This document shows, piece by piece, positions 49,993 through 50,217 of a stretch of DNA of 50,217 bases (the first letter of the stretch is position 1; each line of letters begins with the position of its first letter). The notes under the pieces were generated by a model, which did not search any database, was not told the DNA's origin, and was given only the letters and a program-made list of their open reading frames with translations. The translations under genes were made by a program, and so were the position numbers. Source of the stretch: Sphingomonas naphthae (GTDB taxonomy: Bacteria > Pseudomonadota > Alphaproteobacteria > Sphingomonadales > Sphingomonadaceae); assembly GCF_028607085.1 (NCBI RefSeq), contig NZ_CP117414.1, positions 1 to 50,217 on the forward strand, given 5' to 3'.

Positions 49993-50217
49993 TCAACGTG
50001 TCGAGCGATGTACGGGCATCTGCGCCGGATGGTTGAGCGCCCGATAGAGCGTGGCATGATGACACTTCAGCAGCTTCGCCGCTTCGCGCACCGATGTGCC
50101 TTCGCCGACGAGACGCTGTCCGAGCGCGATCTGGTCCGGAGTGAGCTTGGGCTTACGCCCGAACTTCACGCCGCGCGCCATGGCTGCCGCGCGGCCGGAA
50201 CTGGTACGCTGGTGGAT
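49993..50217 (-). CDS. tnpR: Tn3 resolvase TnpR, C-terminal part (gene starts at 357)
   Basis: Seventy-four codons plus stop that continue the frame from base 1. Residues IHQRTSSGRAAAMARGVKFG follow directly on EFEREL, then the DNA-binding HTH (PKLTPDQIALGQRLVGEGTS ... CHHATLYRAL). The internal Met at 50181 is not the true start. Complete protein: 193 residues. Confidence 0.93.
   Translation of the reverse strand: MHQRTSSGRAAAMARGVKFGRKPKLTPDQIALGQRLVGEGTSVREAAKLLKCHHATLYRALNHPAQMPVHRSTR

Larger units (their letters stand above)
49001..50217. mobile_element. Tn3-family transposon, left part (continues at 1-6464)
   Basis: This part begins at the left terminal repeat (49001-49038), contains an exported-protein gene (49148-49972) and the 3' part of tnpR, and runs through the join. 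The flanking TGATT at 48996-49000 equals 6465-6469. See the entry at 1-6464 for the whole element. Confidence 0.93.

Overview
The window reads as one complete circular plasmid of about 50.2 kb from a high-GC alphaproteobacterium, most likely a sphingomonad (Sphingomonas or a relative). I base this on the Rep_3 initiator with 22-bp-spaced iterons, the ParA plus ribbon-helix-helix partition pair, HWE-family kinase signalling, EcfG-type promoter matches and a typical sphingomonad stress-gene set (DUF892, DUF2382, DUF3618, DUF4142, DUF937, DUF3597, CsbD). Circularity is visible in the sequence: a serine resolvase reads in frame from base 1 onto base 50217, and a Tn3-family transposon that spans the join has matching 38-bp ends and the same 5-bp target duplication (TGATT) on both sides. 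The genus is an inference. No rRNA or tRNA gene, type IV secretion gene or coupling protein is visible, so the plasmid looks mobilizable rather than self-transmissible.

Layout. From 49001 through the join to 6464 lies the Tn3-family transposon. It carries an unrecognised exported-protein gene, its resolvase and a transposase gene that has lost a catalytic segment. A second transposon of the Tn5053/Tn402 type (tniA, tniB, resolvase; 423-3497) is nested in its resolution-site region. Positions 6700-10984 hold a NYN-domain protein, a four-gene operon with two emfourin-like proteins, a small HTH regulator and a TPR protein. Positions 11221-14142 are the replication and partition core: a DnaA box, iterons, repA, parA, a ribbon-helix-helix partner, and five small arrays of an 8-bp TATA-containing repeat that are good candidates for the centromere and operators. 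Positions 14260-22533 hold a racemase, two exported proteins, a response regulator with no usable start codon, an HWE histidine kinase, a broken GAF-PAS-EAL gene and small unknown genes.

Positions 22695-34789 form a dense envelope and general-stress island: ferritin-like DUF892, DUF2382 proteins, an OmpA-like protein, membrane proteins, a CPA1 cation/proton antiporter, YihY, DUF4142 and an AI-2E-type permease. Two EcfG-like promoters are visible there. From 35158 comes a second orphan resolvase with its own palindromic site, then a defence island. This has a divergent GIY-YIG protein, a ribbon-helix-helix regulator with a double palindromic operator, a C5 cytosine methyltransferase, a restriction-type PD-(D/E)xK nuclease gene split by an IS256-family insertion, and a Vsr endonuclease. 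A Thoeris system follows, with ThsA (SIR2-SLOG) and two different TIR proteins. Positions 43831-48497 are the mobilization region: a MOBF relaxase-helicase, a membrane-anchored ribbon-helix-helix accessory protein and a candidate oriT.

Working together, repA/par maintain the plasmid, the relaxase module allows transfer in trans, Thoeris and the (now nuclease-less) methyltransferase/Vsr set act on foreign DNA, and the stress island probably benefits the host under oxidative, osmotic or envelope stress. Several genes (tnpA, the EAL protein, the nuclease, a small membrane protein, a receiver-domain remnant) are visibly broken, which suggests ongoing rearrangement.
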